Assembly (NCBI GenBank): GCA_022842185.1
Contig: JALHQB010000024.1
Location: 1 to 59,849 of the forward strand
Length of the DNA: 59,849 nt
Reading direction: 5' to 3'
DNA from: Acetobacteraceae bacterium
GTDB lineage: Bacteria; Pseudomonadota; Alphaproteobacteria; Acetobacterales; Acetobacteraceae
Under the pieces are notes generated by a model. That model searched no databases. It worked only from the letters and a program-made list of their open reading frames with translations, and had not been told where the DNA came from. Made by a program: the position numbers and the translations under genes. Each line of letters begins with the position of its first letter. Position 1 is the stretch's first letter. Shown here in pieces: positions 1 through 9,899 of the stretch.

Positions 1-2
1 AC

Positions 3-203
3 CAATGCCGTGGCACCGAAATAAACGAAGGTGGGAGCGCGGAGAAACTCATCCGTTGGTCGGTCCAGGACATCCGCCGTCTCGCCATGAAACTGGCGCA
101 ACGTCGACTGCCTGTCGCCCGCATACTGGCTTGGTCCCTATTCCGACGCTCTCACCAAGCCAGGGCACTACAATCCCATCTCAAAACAAAAGTGCAACTG
201 TAG
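3..203 (+). pseudogene. C-terminal fragment of a transposase, cut by the window edge
   Basis: An open frame enters from the left edge and ends at a TAG at 201-203. No start codon is in view, so only the last 66 residues are present. The tail carries WSVQDIRRLAMKLAQRR, then AWSLFRRSHQ and a basic end HLKTKVQL. This layout, a Trp-Ser block followed by a W-x-x-R-R-x-H-Q block at the very C-terminus, resembles the end of IS701/IS4-like DDE transposases; the family name is my inference from memory. Codon use (CGT, CGA, CTA, ATA) is less GC-biased than in the chromosomal genes nearby, which fits a mobile gene. Whether the complete element is intact outside the window cannot be told. Confidence 0.55.
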
Positions 204-207
204 TGCT

Positions 208-255
208 AGAGCAGATCGCGTCTGACTGGAATCAGTCAGGCGCGTAAAGATGCTC
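208..255. repeat. Dispersed hairpin repeat, AGAGCnGATCGCG type, copy 1
   Basis: The unit begins AGAGCAGATCGCG. Positions 217-228 pair with 233-244 around a GAAT loop, giving a 12-bp stem with one G-T wobble. Related beginnings occur at 55211 and 58020, both between genes. Short hairpins of this kind are common intergenic repeats in alphaproteobacteria. This copy could instead be part of the end of the left-hand insertion element. Confidence 0.6.
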
Positions 256-270
256 GCTCACACAAGCGTT

Positions 271-312
271 TAGAGCGTTTTGCGCCAGCACGATCTGGCG
301 AGAAACGCTCTA
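271..312. terminator. Long inverted repeat downstream of kdpE
   Basis: TAGAGCGTTTTGCGCCAG (271-288) and CTGGCGAGAAACGCTCTA (295-312) form an 18-bp stem with two mismatches and a six-base loop. It lies 195 bases after the kdpE stop and has no U-tract on either side. It is either a bidirectional transcription end or another copy of an intergenic repeat. A related hairpin sits at 50741-50777. Confidence 0.5.
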
Positions 313-507
313 AAGTTCAGCCTTTTGGAATTCCGCCTTCTGCAACTGATTGCTCTGCACGAGTATGGGCGAAACGCTGCAATCCAGCATCAGGTGTTCC
401 GTGTCTCGCACCTGTAAGCTGCCGCCAGGCGGTGCGCAGCTTTCGAGCTTCTTTCGTGAGCAGGTACGCGGTTCGTCGTCCGGGAACCAACCTTCCCCGG
501 ACCGCCG

Positions 508-1200
508 TCACCTCTCCGTCGCTTCCAGCAACCGATACCCAACCCCGGGCTCGGTCCTCAGCAGGCCTGCCGCCACGCCCAGTTTCGCGCGCAGTTGCCC
601 GACATAGACTCGCAGATACTGACTATCCTCCGCATGCGCGGGCCCCCAGACCTCGGTCAGCAGGCGTCGCTGTGTCACCACCCGGCCAAGATCGCGCGCC
701 AGCGCCGAGAGCAGGTCCCACTCGCGCGGTGTGAGCGACAGTTCCGCACCCGCCACCCGTGCCAGACGTCGCTCCAGATCCACCTCAAGCGAGCCTGTCG
801 TCACCACCGGCGCGGGCGCCTCCAGCAGCAGCGCACGGCGCGTCGCCGCGCGCAGCCGGGCCAGCAGTTCGGCGATGCCGAACGGCTTCTCCACATAGTC
901 GTCGGCCCCGGCATCCAGCGCCGCGACCTTCTCCGCCTCCCGGTCGCGCGCGCTGATAATGATGACCGGCACGGTGCTGAAGGCGCGCAGCCGCTCCAGC
1001 GCCTCCTTGCCGTCCATGTCCGGCAGGCCGAGGTCGAGCAGCACGCAAGCCGGGCCGCGCGCCGCCACCAGCCGCAACCCTTCCCGCGCCGTCTCGGCAC
1101 GGAGCGCCGCATAGCCGGCCGCTTCCAGCGCGGGTCCGAGGAAGCGATGGATCTGCGGTTCGTCATCGATCACCAGGACCGAAAGGCGTGCAGCGGTCAT
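508..1200 (-). CDS. kdpE: KdpE, OmpR-family response regulator of the kdp operon
   Basis: This 230-residue DNA-binding response regulator is the partner of the KdpD kinase. The receiver domain covers about residues 6-120: acidic pair Asp12-Asp13, phosphoacceptor Asp56 in LLDLGLPDMDG, switch Ser83, and Lys105 in the YVEKPFG signature. A winged-helix OmpR/PhoB effector domain follows (about 130-227) with LSLTPREWDLL and the GVGYRL end. The ATG overlaps the kdpD stop by four bases (1197-1200), so the two are translationally coupled. In characterised systems KdpE switches on kdpFABC under potassium limitation. Position at the end of a complete kdp operon makes the identification secure. Confidence 0.96.
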   Translation of the reverse strand: MTAARLSVLVIDDEPQIHRFLGPALEAAGYAALRAETAREGLRLVAARGPACVLLDLGLPDMDGKEALERLRAFSTVPVIIISARDREAEKVAALDAGADDYVEKPFGIAELLARLRAATRRALLLEAPAPVVTTGSLEVDLERRLARVAGAELSLTPREWDLLSALARDLGRVVTQRRLLTEVWGPAHAEDSQYLRVYVGQLRAKLGVAAGLLRTEPGVGYRLLEATER

Positions 1201-3884
1201 GCCGGAAAGCGCAGCGTGATGCGCGTCCCGCGGCCGGCCGCGATCGGGCTCTCCGCGGCGATGCGGCCGCCCATCGCGCCGACCAGCCCACGGCAGATCG
1301 AAAGCCCAAGGCCCGATCCCGCGGCGACGCTGTCGGTGCGCGCCGCGCGAAAGAACGCATCGAAGATGCGCGGCACATCCTCGGGCGGGATACCGGGACC
1401 GTCATCCTCCACCACCAGCAGCATGTCGGCTCCCTCGCGCCGCGCCGCGATGCGCACGGCGCCATCCGGAGGCGAATACTTCAGCGCATTGTCCAACACA
1501 TTCTCCAGCACCCGATCGAGCAGCGCAGGGTCGAGCAGCGGCTGCTGCAGCCCCGCCGGCAGGTTACGCAGGATGCGCCGCCCCGGATGCGCCTGCTCCG
1601 CATGGGCCGCCGCATCCTCCAGCGCCTGCGCCACATCCACTGGTTCGCGCCGCGGCGTCACCTGCCCGGCTTCCAGCCGCACGATGTCGATGATCGCGGA
1701 CATCCAGCGGGCGAGGCGCGTCGCCTCCTCCTCGATGCTGGCCAGCAGATCGGCGCGGGTGGCCTCGGACAGCGCCGCGCCGGCGGTGCGCAACGTCTCG
1801 GCCGCGCCGCGGATGGTGGTGAGCGGCGTACGCAGGTCATGCCCCAGGCTGGTCAGCAGCGCGGTGCGCAGCGCCTCCGTCTGGCCGCGCGCACGGGCAT
1901 TGGCCGCGATATCCGCCAGGCGCGCGCGTTCCAGCGCGACGGCCGCCTGGTCCAGCAGCGCCTCGATCGCGCGATCGGCTTCAGGGTCCGGCGTCTCCGC
2001 CGCGGGCCGCAGGCCAAGCAGGCCCAGTACCACGGCCTCACCCTCGCGCACCGCGGTCAGCGGCAGGAAGCGCCAGGCGCTGTTGGGCAGGGTCGCGGTG
2101 CCGCGGCCGGCGGGACGGGCATTGGCGAGGGCCCGGCGCGCGGCGGCCATGGCGCCGTCATCGGGTGCCGCGTCAGCCGGGCTCGCGGCGCGCAGGACGG
2201 GTTCGGCCTGCAGCATCGCGTCACGGGTGAACTGTCCGGGCAGGGTCGCTTCCAGCGCCTCGTCCAGCGGCAGCAGAAGGCAAGCGGGGCCGCCGATGAT
2301 GCGCGCAGCCTCCTCCACCACGGCCATCTGCAATTCCGCCATCGAGGCTTGCGCGTTGAGCCGGCGGGCAAGCGCCGTCAGCCGCCGTAGTGCCGCCAGC
2401 CGGAGGGCGGCGGATCGAACATTCCGCCCAAGCCGGCCCGTCGTGCCGGCCAGCAGCGCCGCCACCGCGCCAAAGACCACGGCGCCCAGCACGTCCTGCG
2501 CGGAGGCGATGGTGAGCGTGTAGCGCGGCGGCAGGAAAAGGAAGTTCCAGACGAGGAATGCCAACACCGCGCCCGCCCCCGCCTGCAGCGGGCCGACAAT
2601 GGCCGCGATCGCCACGATGGCGGCCAGATAGACCATGCCAAAGGCGGCATCGGGTACCATGCCATCGAGCACCGCACACAGCAGCGTGGCCGCCCCCACC
2701 AGCAGCGGTACGACAAGCCAGGCGGCCCAGGCCGGTACATGACGTGGCACGGGTGCGGCACGCGTGACCGCCTGGCTCGGCACCACCTGCACGGTGAACT
2801 CCGGCGCTTGCCTGGTCAGCACCGCGATCAGCGTTTGCCCCAGGATGCGCCGCCACCAGGGCGGGTCGCCGCGACCCAGCACGATATACGTCGCGCGCCG
2901 CGCGCGGGCATGGGCCAGGATGGCGGTCGGCAGATCGGTGGCGGTCGTCACCTCGGTCTCGGCGCCGAGTTGCTGCGCCAATGCGATGCCGGTGCCTGGG
3001 TCGGAATCCCGACCGGGCTGCTCGACATGCAGGGCCAGCAGCGGCGCGTGCAGGGCATCCGCAAGGCGACGGGCCTGTTGCAACACCGGCTCGGCCGCCG
3101 CACCGCCGGGGATGAGCACCAACACGCGATCGCCCACCGGCCACGGCCCGGCCACGGCGTTGCGGCGCATCCAGGATGTGACATCGGCATCCACGCGGTC
3201 CGCCGTGCGGCGCAGCGCCAATTCGCGCAGCGCCGCCAACGCGCCCTCCTTGAAGAAGCCCCGCAACGCGCGCTCGGCCTGCTGGGGGCAATAGATCTTG
3301 CCCGTCCGCATGCGCTCCAGGAGTTCGGCGGGCGGGATGTCCACCAGCTCGACCGCGTCGGCGCCCTTGAGCACGGCATCGGGCACGGTTTCCGCCACGC
3401 GCACGCCGGTGACGCGCGCCACGGCCTCGGCGCTGCTTTCCAGGTGCTGGACATTCATCGTGGTCCAGACCTCGATGCCGGCGTCGCGCAATTCCTCCAC
3501 ATCCTGCCAGCGCTTGGCGTGGCGGCTGCCTGGCGCGTTGCTGTGCGCCAGTTCATCCAGCAGCAGCGTACCGGGGCGTCGTGCCTGGGCCGCGTCCAGG
3601 TCGAATTCGTGCAGCACCTGACCGCGATAAGCGATGGCGCGGAGCGGCAGGCGGGGCAGCGCCCCGATGGCGGCCTCGGTCTCGGCGCGACCATGCGTCT
3701 CGACCAGGCCGATCAGCACGTCGCGCCCGGCAGCGTGCAGGCGGCGGGCTTCCGCGAGCATTTCCACGGTCTTGCCGACGCCGGGTGCTGCGCCGAGGAA
3801 TACCTTGAGCCGCCCGCGACCCTCCCGCGCCGCCAGTTCGGCCAGCGCGTCGGGGTCGGGGCGTTCGGGGTCGGCCGTGTTCAT
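1197..3884 (-). CDS. kdpD: KdpD, potassium-responsive sensor histidine kinase
   Basis: This inner-membrane sensor kinase and phosphatase for KdpE has 895 residues, the usual length. The N-terminal KdpD domain has a P-loop GAAPGVGKT at residues 31-39, a Walker-B-like LLLDELAHSN and the conserved TTMNVQHLES. A UspA-like domain follows (about 250-370), then a cluster of four membrane helices (about 395-500), a GAF-like region, and the kinase core. The phosphorylated His is about residue 682 in LGHDLRTPL. The ATPase domain has an N-box in LENVLDNALKYSP, then DDGPGIP and GSGLGLSI. All catalytic motifs look intact. The gene lies between kdpC and kdpE and overlaps kdpE by four bases. Confidence 0.96.
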   Translation of the reverse strand: MNTADPERPDPDALAELAAREGRGRLKVFLGAAPGVGKTVEMLAEARRLHAAGRDVLIGLVETHGRAETEAAIGALPRLPLRAIAYRGQVLHEFDLDAAQARRPGTLLLDELAHSNAPGSRHAKRWQDVEELRDAGIEVWTTMNVQHLESSAEAVARVTGVRVAETVPDAVLKGADAVELVDIPPAELLERMRTGKIYCPQQAERALRGFFKEGALAALRELALRRTADRVDADVTSWMRRNAVAGPWPVGDRVLVLIPGGAAAEPVLQQARRLADALHAPLLALHVEQPGRDSDPGTGIALAQQLGAETEVTTATDLPTAILAHARARRATYIVLGRGDPPWWRRILGQTLIAVLTRQAPEFTVQVVPSQAVTRAAPVPRHVPAWAAWLVVPLLVGAATLLCAVLDGMVPDAAFGMVYLAAIVAIAAIVGPLQAGAGAVLAFLVWNFLFLPPRYTLTIASAQDVLGAVVFGAVAALLAGTTGRLGRNVRSAALRLAALRRLTALARRLNAQASMAELQMAVVEEAARIIGGPACLLLPLDEALEATLPGQFTRDAMLQAEPVLRAASPADAAPDDGAMAAARRALANARPAGRGTATLPNSAWRFLPLTAVREGEAVVLGLLGLRPAAETPDPEADRAIEALLDQAAVALERARLADIAANARARGQTEALRTALLTSLGHDLRTPLTTIRGAAETLRTAGAALSEATRADLLASIEEEATRLARWMSAIIDIVRLEAGQVTPRREPVDVAQALEDAAAHAEQAHPGRRILRNLPAGLQQPLLDPALLDRVLENVLDNALKYSPPDGAVRIAARREGADMLLVVEDDGPGIPPEDVPRIFDAFFRAARTDSVAAGSGLGLSICRGLVGAMGGRIAAESPIAAGRGTRITLRFPA

Positions 3885-3912
3885 GCGCCCGCAGGATAGG
3901 CGTCCGGGCGCC

Positions 3913-4065
3913 TCACGTCAGCGACGACGGTCGCGCCGCGCCCGGCCTGGTCGCGCTGACGCGGCGCAGGTCGCGCAGCACACGGCCGAGGCCCCAGACC
4001 CAGAGCGCCGCGAGGAGCGGCGAGAGGGCGCGCAGGAGGTCATTGAAGGTGAACGGGTCTTCCAT
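3913..4065 (-). CDS. Possible 50-residue single-span membrane peptide between kdpC and kdpD
   Basis: The 287-base gap between kdpC and kdpD holds a minus-strand frame that starts MEDPFTFNDLL and has one hydrophobic stretch (LSPLLAALWVWGLGRVL) followed by a basic tail. A CAGGA Shine-Dalgarno-like sequence lies a few bases upstream of this ATG. The same frame runs back to an earlier ATG at 4113, but the added 16 residues look like random coding. I recognise no family. It could be a small Kdp-associated membrane peptide or a chance frame; only its position and the membrane-like segment support it. Confidence 0.35.
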   Translation of the reverse strand: MEDPFTFNDLLRALSPLLAALWVWGLGRVLRDLRRVSATRPGAARPSSLT

Positions 4066-4171
4066 CGGTCCTGGCAGGGTCTTCGCCTGCCTCCCTTCCA
4101 GTGCCGCGACCATGCCGCACCCGCCTGCAAAGCCGCGATGCGGACCGCTGTGGGTGCGAGGAAGGGCGGCA

Positions 4172-4711
4172 TCAACGCAGCGCGTCGAGCGCGAGGTTGA
4201 GCCGCAGCACGTTCACGCGTGGCTCGCCGAGCAGGCCGAATTCGCGACCTTCGACATGCTGTGCCACCAGTGCTGCGAGGCGCGGCATGGGAAGGCCGCG
4301 GGCCTGGGCCACGCGCGCGACCTGCGCCGTGGCGTTCTCTGGACTGATGTGCGGATCAAGGCCCGAGCCGCTGGCGGTGGCAGCATCGGCCGGGACATTG
4401 CGTGCACCAGCCAGGCGCTCGTTCACGGCAGCCAGCAACGCCCCGCTGGTCGGGCCAAGCTGCGAAGCGGCCGATGACGCGGCGTCATAGGGCGCGGCGG
4501 AGGTGGCCGAGGGGCGACCATGGAACCAGCGATCGCCCTCGAAATGCTGGCCGATCAGGGCCGAGCCGATCACGCGATCACCTTGCCGGACCAGGCTGCC
4601 GCTGGCGCGCTCGGGCATGGTGAGGCCGGCCAGGGCGGTGACGCCGAGCGGTAAGACGACGCCCAGCAGCACGGTGAAGCCGATCAGCAGGGACAGCAAT
4701 GGGCGCAACAT
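4172..4711 (-). CDS. kdpC: KdpC, accessory subunit of the potassium-transporting ATPase
   Basis: KdpC is the single-span subunit that stabilises ATP binding in the KdpFABC complex in the inner membrane. This 179-residue protein has an N-terminal membrane helix (about 5-30) followed by a periplasmic domain. It carries the family blocks GSALIGQHFEGDRWFHGRPS, the middle GSGLDPHISPENA and the C-terminal region around LLGEPRVNVLRLN. Length matches the family (about 190). It follows kdpB after three bases, within the kdpFABC order, so co-translation is expected. Confidence 0.96.
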   Translation of the reverse strand: MLRPLLSLLIGFTVLLGVVLPLGVTALAGLTMPERASGSLVRQGDRVIGSALIGQHFEGDRWFHGRPSATSAAPYDAASSAASQLGPTSGALLAAVNERLAGARNVPADAATASGSGLDPHISPENATAQVARVAQARGLPMPRLAALVAQHVEGREFGLLGEPRVNVLRLNLALDALR

Positions 4712-4714
4712 GGT

Positions 4715-6739
<2,025 letters not shown>

Positions 6740-6750
6740 GAAACGGGCCT

Positions 6751-8448
6751 TCAGAAGGTCTGGCCGGCGAGCATCGCGACATGCTCGGCGATGGGGCCAA
6801 GGGCGAGGGCGGGGAGGTATTGCAGCCCACCCAGGATGAGGATCACGCCGGCCAGCAGCCCGATGAAGAGGGGGCCATGGGTTGGCAGGGTGCCGGGGCC
6901 TTCGGGCGCGCGCGGCTTGGCCGCCAGGCTGCCGGCGATGGCCAGCACCGGGATAACAAAGCCGAAGCGCCCGGCCAGCATGGCCAGGCCCAGCGTGGTG
7001 TTCAGCCAGGGCGTGTCAGCGGTCAGGCCACCAAAGGCCGACCCATTGTTCCCAGCTGCCGAGGTGAAGGCGTAGAGCATCTCCGACAACCCATGCGGGC
7101 CGGCATCCTGGAGGGAGGCGGTGCCCACCTCCAGCACCAGCGACAGCCCCGCGAGGCCCAGGATGGCGGCGGGCAGGACCAGTACCGCGAGCATGGCGAG
7201 CTTGACCTCGCGCGCCTGCACCTTCTTGCCGAGATATTCGGGCGTGCGGCCGACCATCAGCCCGGCGATGAATACTGCCAGCAGCGCAAAGACCAGCATG
7301 CCGTAGAGGCCCGAGCCGACGCCGCCCGGCAGAACCTCGCCAAGCTGGATCAGGAACATCGGCACCAAGCCACCGAGCGGCGTGAAGCTGTCGATCATCG
7401 CATTCACCGCGCCGCAGCTGGCACCCGTGGTCGTGGCGGTGAAGAGGGCCGCGAGCGCCAGGCCGAAACGGAGATCCTTGCCCTCCATATTGCCCTGCGC
7501 GGGCGACACGCCGGCGGTGATGTGCAGCGGGTTGCCGGCGGCCTCGGCGGCGTAGATCGCGAACGTCGCCAGCAGCACGAAGCCAACCATGACGGCGAGC
7601 AGCGCGCGCCCCTGCCGCGCATCGCCTGCGATGCGGCCGAAGGCGAGGCAGAGGCCGAAGGGAATGACCACCTGAAGGACGATCTGCAGGCTGGTGGCGA
7701 GCGCGCTCGGCCCCTCGAAGGGGTGCAGCGAATTCACACCGAAGAAGCCGCCGCCATTGGTGCCCAGGTGTTTGATCGCGAGCTGGAATGCGACGGGGCC
7801 GAGGGCGATCGTCTGCTCACCACCGGGAATGGTGGTTGCGGCGGCGCTGGCGGCCAGGGTCTGCGGCACGCCCATGGCGATGAAGGCGAAGCCGGCGATC
7901 ACGGCACCGGGCAGCAGCAGCCACAGCGTGATACGCGTGAGGTCGGCCCAGAAATTCCCGAGTTGCGATACGCCGCCCGCGGCGAAGGCGCGCATCACGG
8001 CAAATGCCAGCGCGATGCCGGTGCCGGCGGACAGGAAGTTCTGCACGGCGAGGCCTGTCATCTGGCTCAGATGCGACATCGCCGCTTCGCCGGTATAGGC
8101 CTGCCAGTTCGTGTTGGTCACAAAGGAGATCGCGGTGTTGAAGGCGAGGTAGGGCGGTATGCCATCAAAGCCCTGCGGGTTCAGCGGCAACACGCCTTGC
8201 AGACGCAGCAGGGCGTAAAGGAGGACGAAGCCCGCCGCGTTGAAGGCCAGCATGGCCAGCAGGTAGGCCTGCCAGCCCTGACCGTGCGCAGGGTCCACGC
8301 CGGCCGCGCGCAGCACGCCGCGATCGATCCCGGCCAGCACACCCATGCGCCCCTGCGCCAGGCAGCCGAGCCATCGCCCAACCGGCACCGCAAGCAGCAG
8401 CGCGCAGCCCAGCACGAGCGCGATCTGCGCCCACCCGATGATCGTCAT
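6751..8448 (-). CDS. kdpA: KdpA, potassium-channel-like subunit
   Basis: KdpA is the potassium-selective subunit of KdpFABC, an SKT-superfamily membrane protein. This 565-residue sequence has about ten hydrophobic segments and recognisable selectivity-filter regions: [11 protein letters not shown] near residue 117, [15 protein letters not shown] near residue 230, and later the [11 protein letters not shown] and [15 protein letters not shown] blocks. The length is that of the family (557 in E. coli). Its ATG lies just upstream of the kdpF stop (the kdpF TGA begins four bases after the kdpA ATG on the coding strand's opposite numbering), so kdpF and kdpA are spaced by only one base. Confidence 0.97.
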   Translation of the reverse strand: MTIIGWAQIALVLGCALLLAVPVGRWLGCLAQGRMGVLAGIDRGVLRAAGVDPAHGQGWQAYLLAMLAFNAAGFVLLYALLRLQGVLPLNPQGFDGIPPYLAFNTAISFVTNTNWQAYTGEAAMSHLSQMTGLAVQNFLSAGTGIALAFAVMRAFAAGGVSQLGNFWADLTRITLWLLLPGAVIAGFAFIAMGVPQTLAASAAATTIPGGEQTIALGPVAFQLAIKHLGTNGGGFFGVNSLHPFEGPSALATSLQIVLQVVIPFGLCLAFGRIAGDARQGRALLAVMVGFVLLATFAIYAAEAAGNPLHITAGVSPAQGNMEGKDLRFGLALAALFTATTTGASCGAVNAMIDSFTPLGGLVPMFLIQLGEVLPGGVGSGLYGMLVFALLAVFIAGLMVGRTPEYLGKKVQAREVKLAMLAVLVLPAAILGLAGLSLVLEVGTASLQDAGPHGLSEMLYAFTSAAGNNGSAFGGLTADTPWLNTTLGLAMLAGRFGFVIPVLAIAGSLAAKPRAPEGPGTLPTHGPLFIGLLAGVILILGGLQYLPALALGPIAEHVAMLAGQTF

Positions 8449-8449
8449 G

Positions 8450-8539
8450 TCAGAGGCTTTCAGGCCGCAGCAGGGCCCAGAGGAGATAGCCGAGAAGTCC
8501 GAAGGCGACCGTGCCGCCCAGCCAGAGTTCGAAGGTCAT
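8450..8539 (-). CDS. kdpF: KdpF, small stabilising subunit
   Basis: This 29-residue single-span peptide begins [18 protein letters not shown] and ends WALLRPESL. The pattern, a short hydrophobic helix ending Y-L-hydrophobic-x-A-L-L-x-P-E-x, is that of KdpF, which in E. coli is a 29-residue lipid-like stabiliser of the KdpABC complex. The kdpA ATG follows its stop after one base. It is too short for ordinary gene callers and easily missed. The identity rests on length, sequence pattern and its place immediately before kdpA. Confidence 0.9.
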   Translation of the reverse strand: MTFELWLGGTVAFGLLGYLLWALLRPESL

Positions 8540-8541
8540 TG

Positions 8542-8625
8542 TCACACGCGCCCGGCGGCGCGGACATAAAGACCGAGCCCGGCAAAACTGGCCAAGCCGG
8601 TTGCCAGGAGAAGGATATCAAGCAT
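8542..8625 (-). CDS. 27-residue membrane mini-protein upstream of kdpF
   Basis: A second tiny frame begins MLDILLLATGLASFAGLG and ends LYVRAAGRV, with its TGA two bases upstream of the kdpF ATG. It consists of one hydrophobic helix followed by a short basic end. Similar short peptides ahead of kdpF are, as far as I recall, seen in other bacterial kdp operons and usually go unannotated. Close spacing, the membrane-helix pattern and location at the head of the operon support expression. A role as a second KdpF-like subunit or a leader peptide is inference. Confidence 0.6.
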   Translation of the reverse strand: MLDILLLATGLASFAGLGLYVRAAGRV

Positions 8626-8699
8626 GGAAGCCCTCGCGGATGGAGGCGCAGACTGCGTTCAGGCCGCGTGGCGGGGCGATGTGGAAGTGGCGCCTTTGG

Positions 8700-8717
8700 C
8701 GTAAGGAATTCGTAAGG
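8700..8717. promoter_or_regulatory. Direct repeat, candidate KdpE-binding site
   Basis: CGTAAGG occurs at 8700-8706 and again at 8711-8717, a perfect 7-bp direct repeat with an 11-bp period, 75 bases upstream of the first kdp mini-gene. OmpR-family regulators bind direct repeats spaced by about one helical turn, so this is a plausible KdpE operator. No clear sigma-70 boxes could be assigned around it. Confidence 0.45.
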
Positions 8718-8849
8718 ACGCGCATGATGGTAGCCAACCGCGTATGGCACCCGCCGCTTCGTCACCCCGCCGACAGCATCGCCGTGGAGGCGCTCCGCGC
8801 CATCACGCGCAATAACCCGTGCCACAAGGCCGGCGGCGTTGTGACCAGA

Positions 8850-9899
8850 TCACTCGCCCGCACCCCGATTCCCGCCTGTTCCCGCAACGGCGCCAGACTC
8901 GGCACAGTTCGTGAAACGTCCGGTTCCAACGCCTCCCGCCTCGCTCATGCCGGCGGCCGTTGCGCTTCTTCCGAAAACACTGCCGACAGCCGGCGCCGCC
9001 TCGCGCCACTTCACATAGACCTTGCCGATATCCGACAGCGGCTTCATCAGCAGCCGCAGATTGACCAGGAAGGCGGCCGCGCCGGCAATCTCCCCGCCAC
9101 CGGGCAGCAAGTTTGGCGCCACCCACCAGGCAACCAGGGCCGAGACGCCCACGAAGGTCCAAAGCACCGCATCAAGCCCGCGTTCAGTGAACCATTTCAG
9201 CACCTCGAACCGCAGCGTGAAGCGGAAGATGCGTTCCTGTGTCGCCGCGAAATCGCCCTCGCGCCCACGCGCCGTCGCCGCCGCGATGCCGCCCTGCCAA
9301 GCGAGGATCTGCCGGCTCGTCTCCTCCAGCCGATGGCCGAGCAGCCAGACGCAGGCGAGCGCGGGCACCACCGCGGCCAGCATCAGCGGCACCCATTCGG
9401 CGCCGAGGCTAAACTGCCAGGCCAGCACGCCGATGATCTCGGCGGGGATGCGCCAGCCATCCTTGTACACCGCCTCGAACCCCTTGCGCGCCACCTCGCA
9501 GCCGAACAGCACCTGGCTGACGTCGCGCGGCGCGTCTTCCCCCGCGCGGCGCGCGAGGTAGGTTCGCTGGAGGGACAGCAGCAGCCGTGCCTCCATGGCC
9601 TTGGAGGCCATCTTCTCCGCGAATTCCGCCGTAGCGATCGCGAGCACGATGACGATGCCCATGGGCGCGACCGCGGCGACCACGCCGGCGAGGCTCGCCG
9701 CCGGCAGTCGCATCGTCTCCACCGCATCCCGCGCCAGCCAGGCATAGGCTGGCACGACCGCCGCCTTGGCCGCCAGCGCGGCCATCAACAGGCCGACGAA
9801 GCCCCGCAGCCGCCACAGCGTCGCGGCCATCTCGGCGGCAAGCCCAGGCAGCGGGGGGGCGGCCGGCGCCACCCCCCCAAACCCGCCGTCAGCAGACAT
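8850..9899 (-). CDS. ABC-exporter-type membrane domain protein without an ATPase domain
   Basis: This 349-residue integral membrane protein has about six hydrophobic segments between residues 25 and 300. They are arranged as in the transmembrane domain of type I ABC exporters, ending in the family-like stretch LLMKPLSDIGKVYVKW before what would be the linker. No Walker A, signature or Walker B motif follows. The C-terminal 40 residues are Gly/Ala-rich and featureless, so it is either a stand-alone membrane half or a decayed exporter. I chose the ATG at 9899, which overlaps the upstream propeller gene by 11 bases; a TTG at 9911 is also in frame. Substrate and partner ATPase are unknown. Confidence 0.6.
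   Translation of the reverse strand: MSADGGFGGVAPAAPPLPGLAAEMAATLWRLRGFVGLLMAALAAKAAVVPAYAWLARDAVETMRLPAASLAGVVAAVAPMGIVIVLAIATAEFAEKMASKAMEARLLLSLQRTYLARRAGEDAPRDVSQVLFGCEVARKGFEAVYKDGWRIPAEIIGVLAWQFSLGAEWVPLMLAAVVPALACVWLLGHRLEETSRQILAWQGGIAAATARGREGDFAATQERIFRFTLRFEVLKWFTERGLDAVLWTFVGVSALVAWWVAPNLLPGGGEIAGAAAFLVNLRLLMKPLSDIGKVYVKWREAAPAVGSVFGRSATAAGMSEAGGVGTGRFTNCAESGAVAGTGGNRGAGE

Noticed and set aside
595..2523. A 642-codon plus-strand frame opposite kdpD
   Set aside because: It is antisense to intact kdpD, has Arg/Ala/Ser-rich sequence with no motif, and arises from high third-position GC.
6781..8715. A 644-codon plus-strand frame opposite kdpA
   Set aside because: It is antisense to kdpA, kdpF and the mini-gene; composition is that of a shadow frame.
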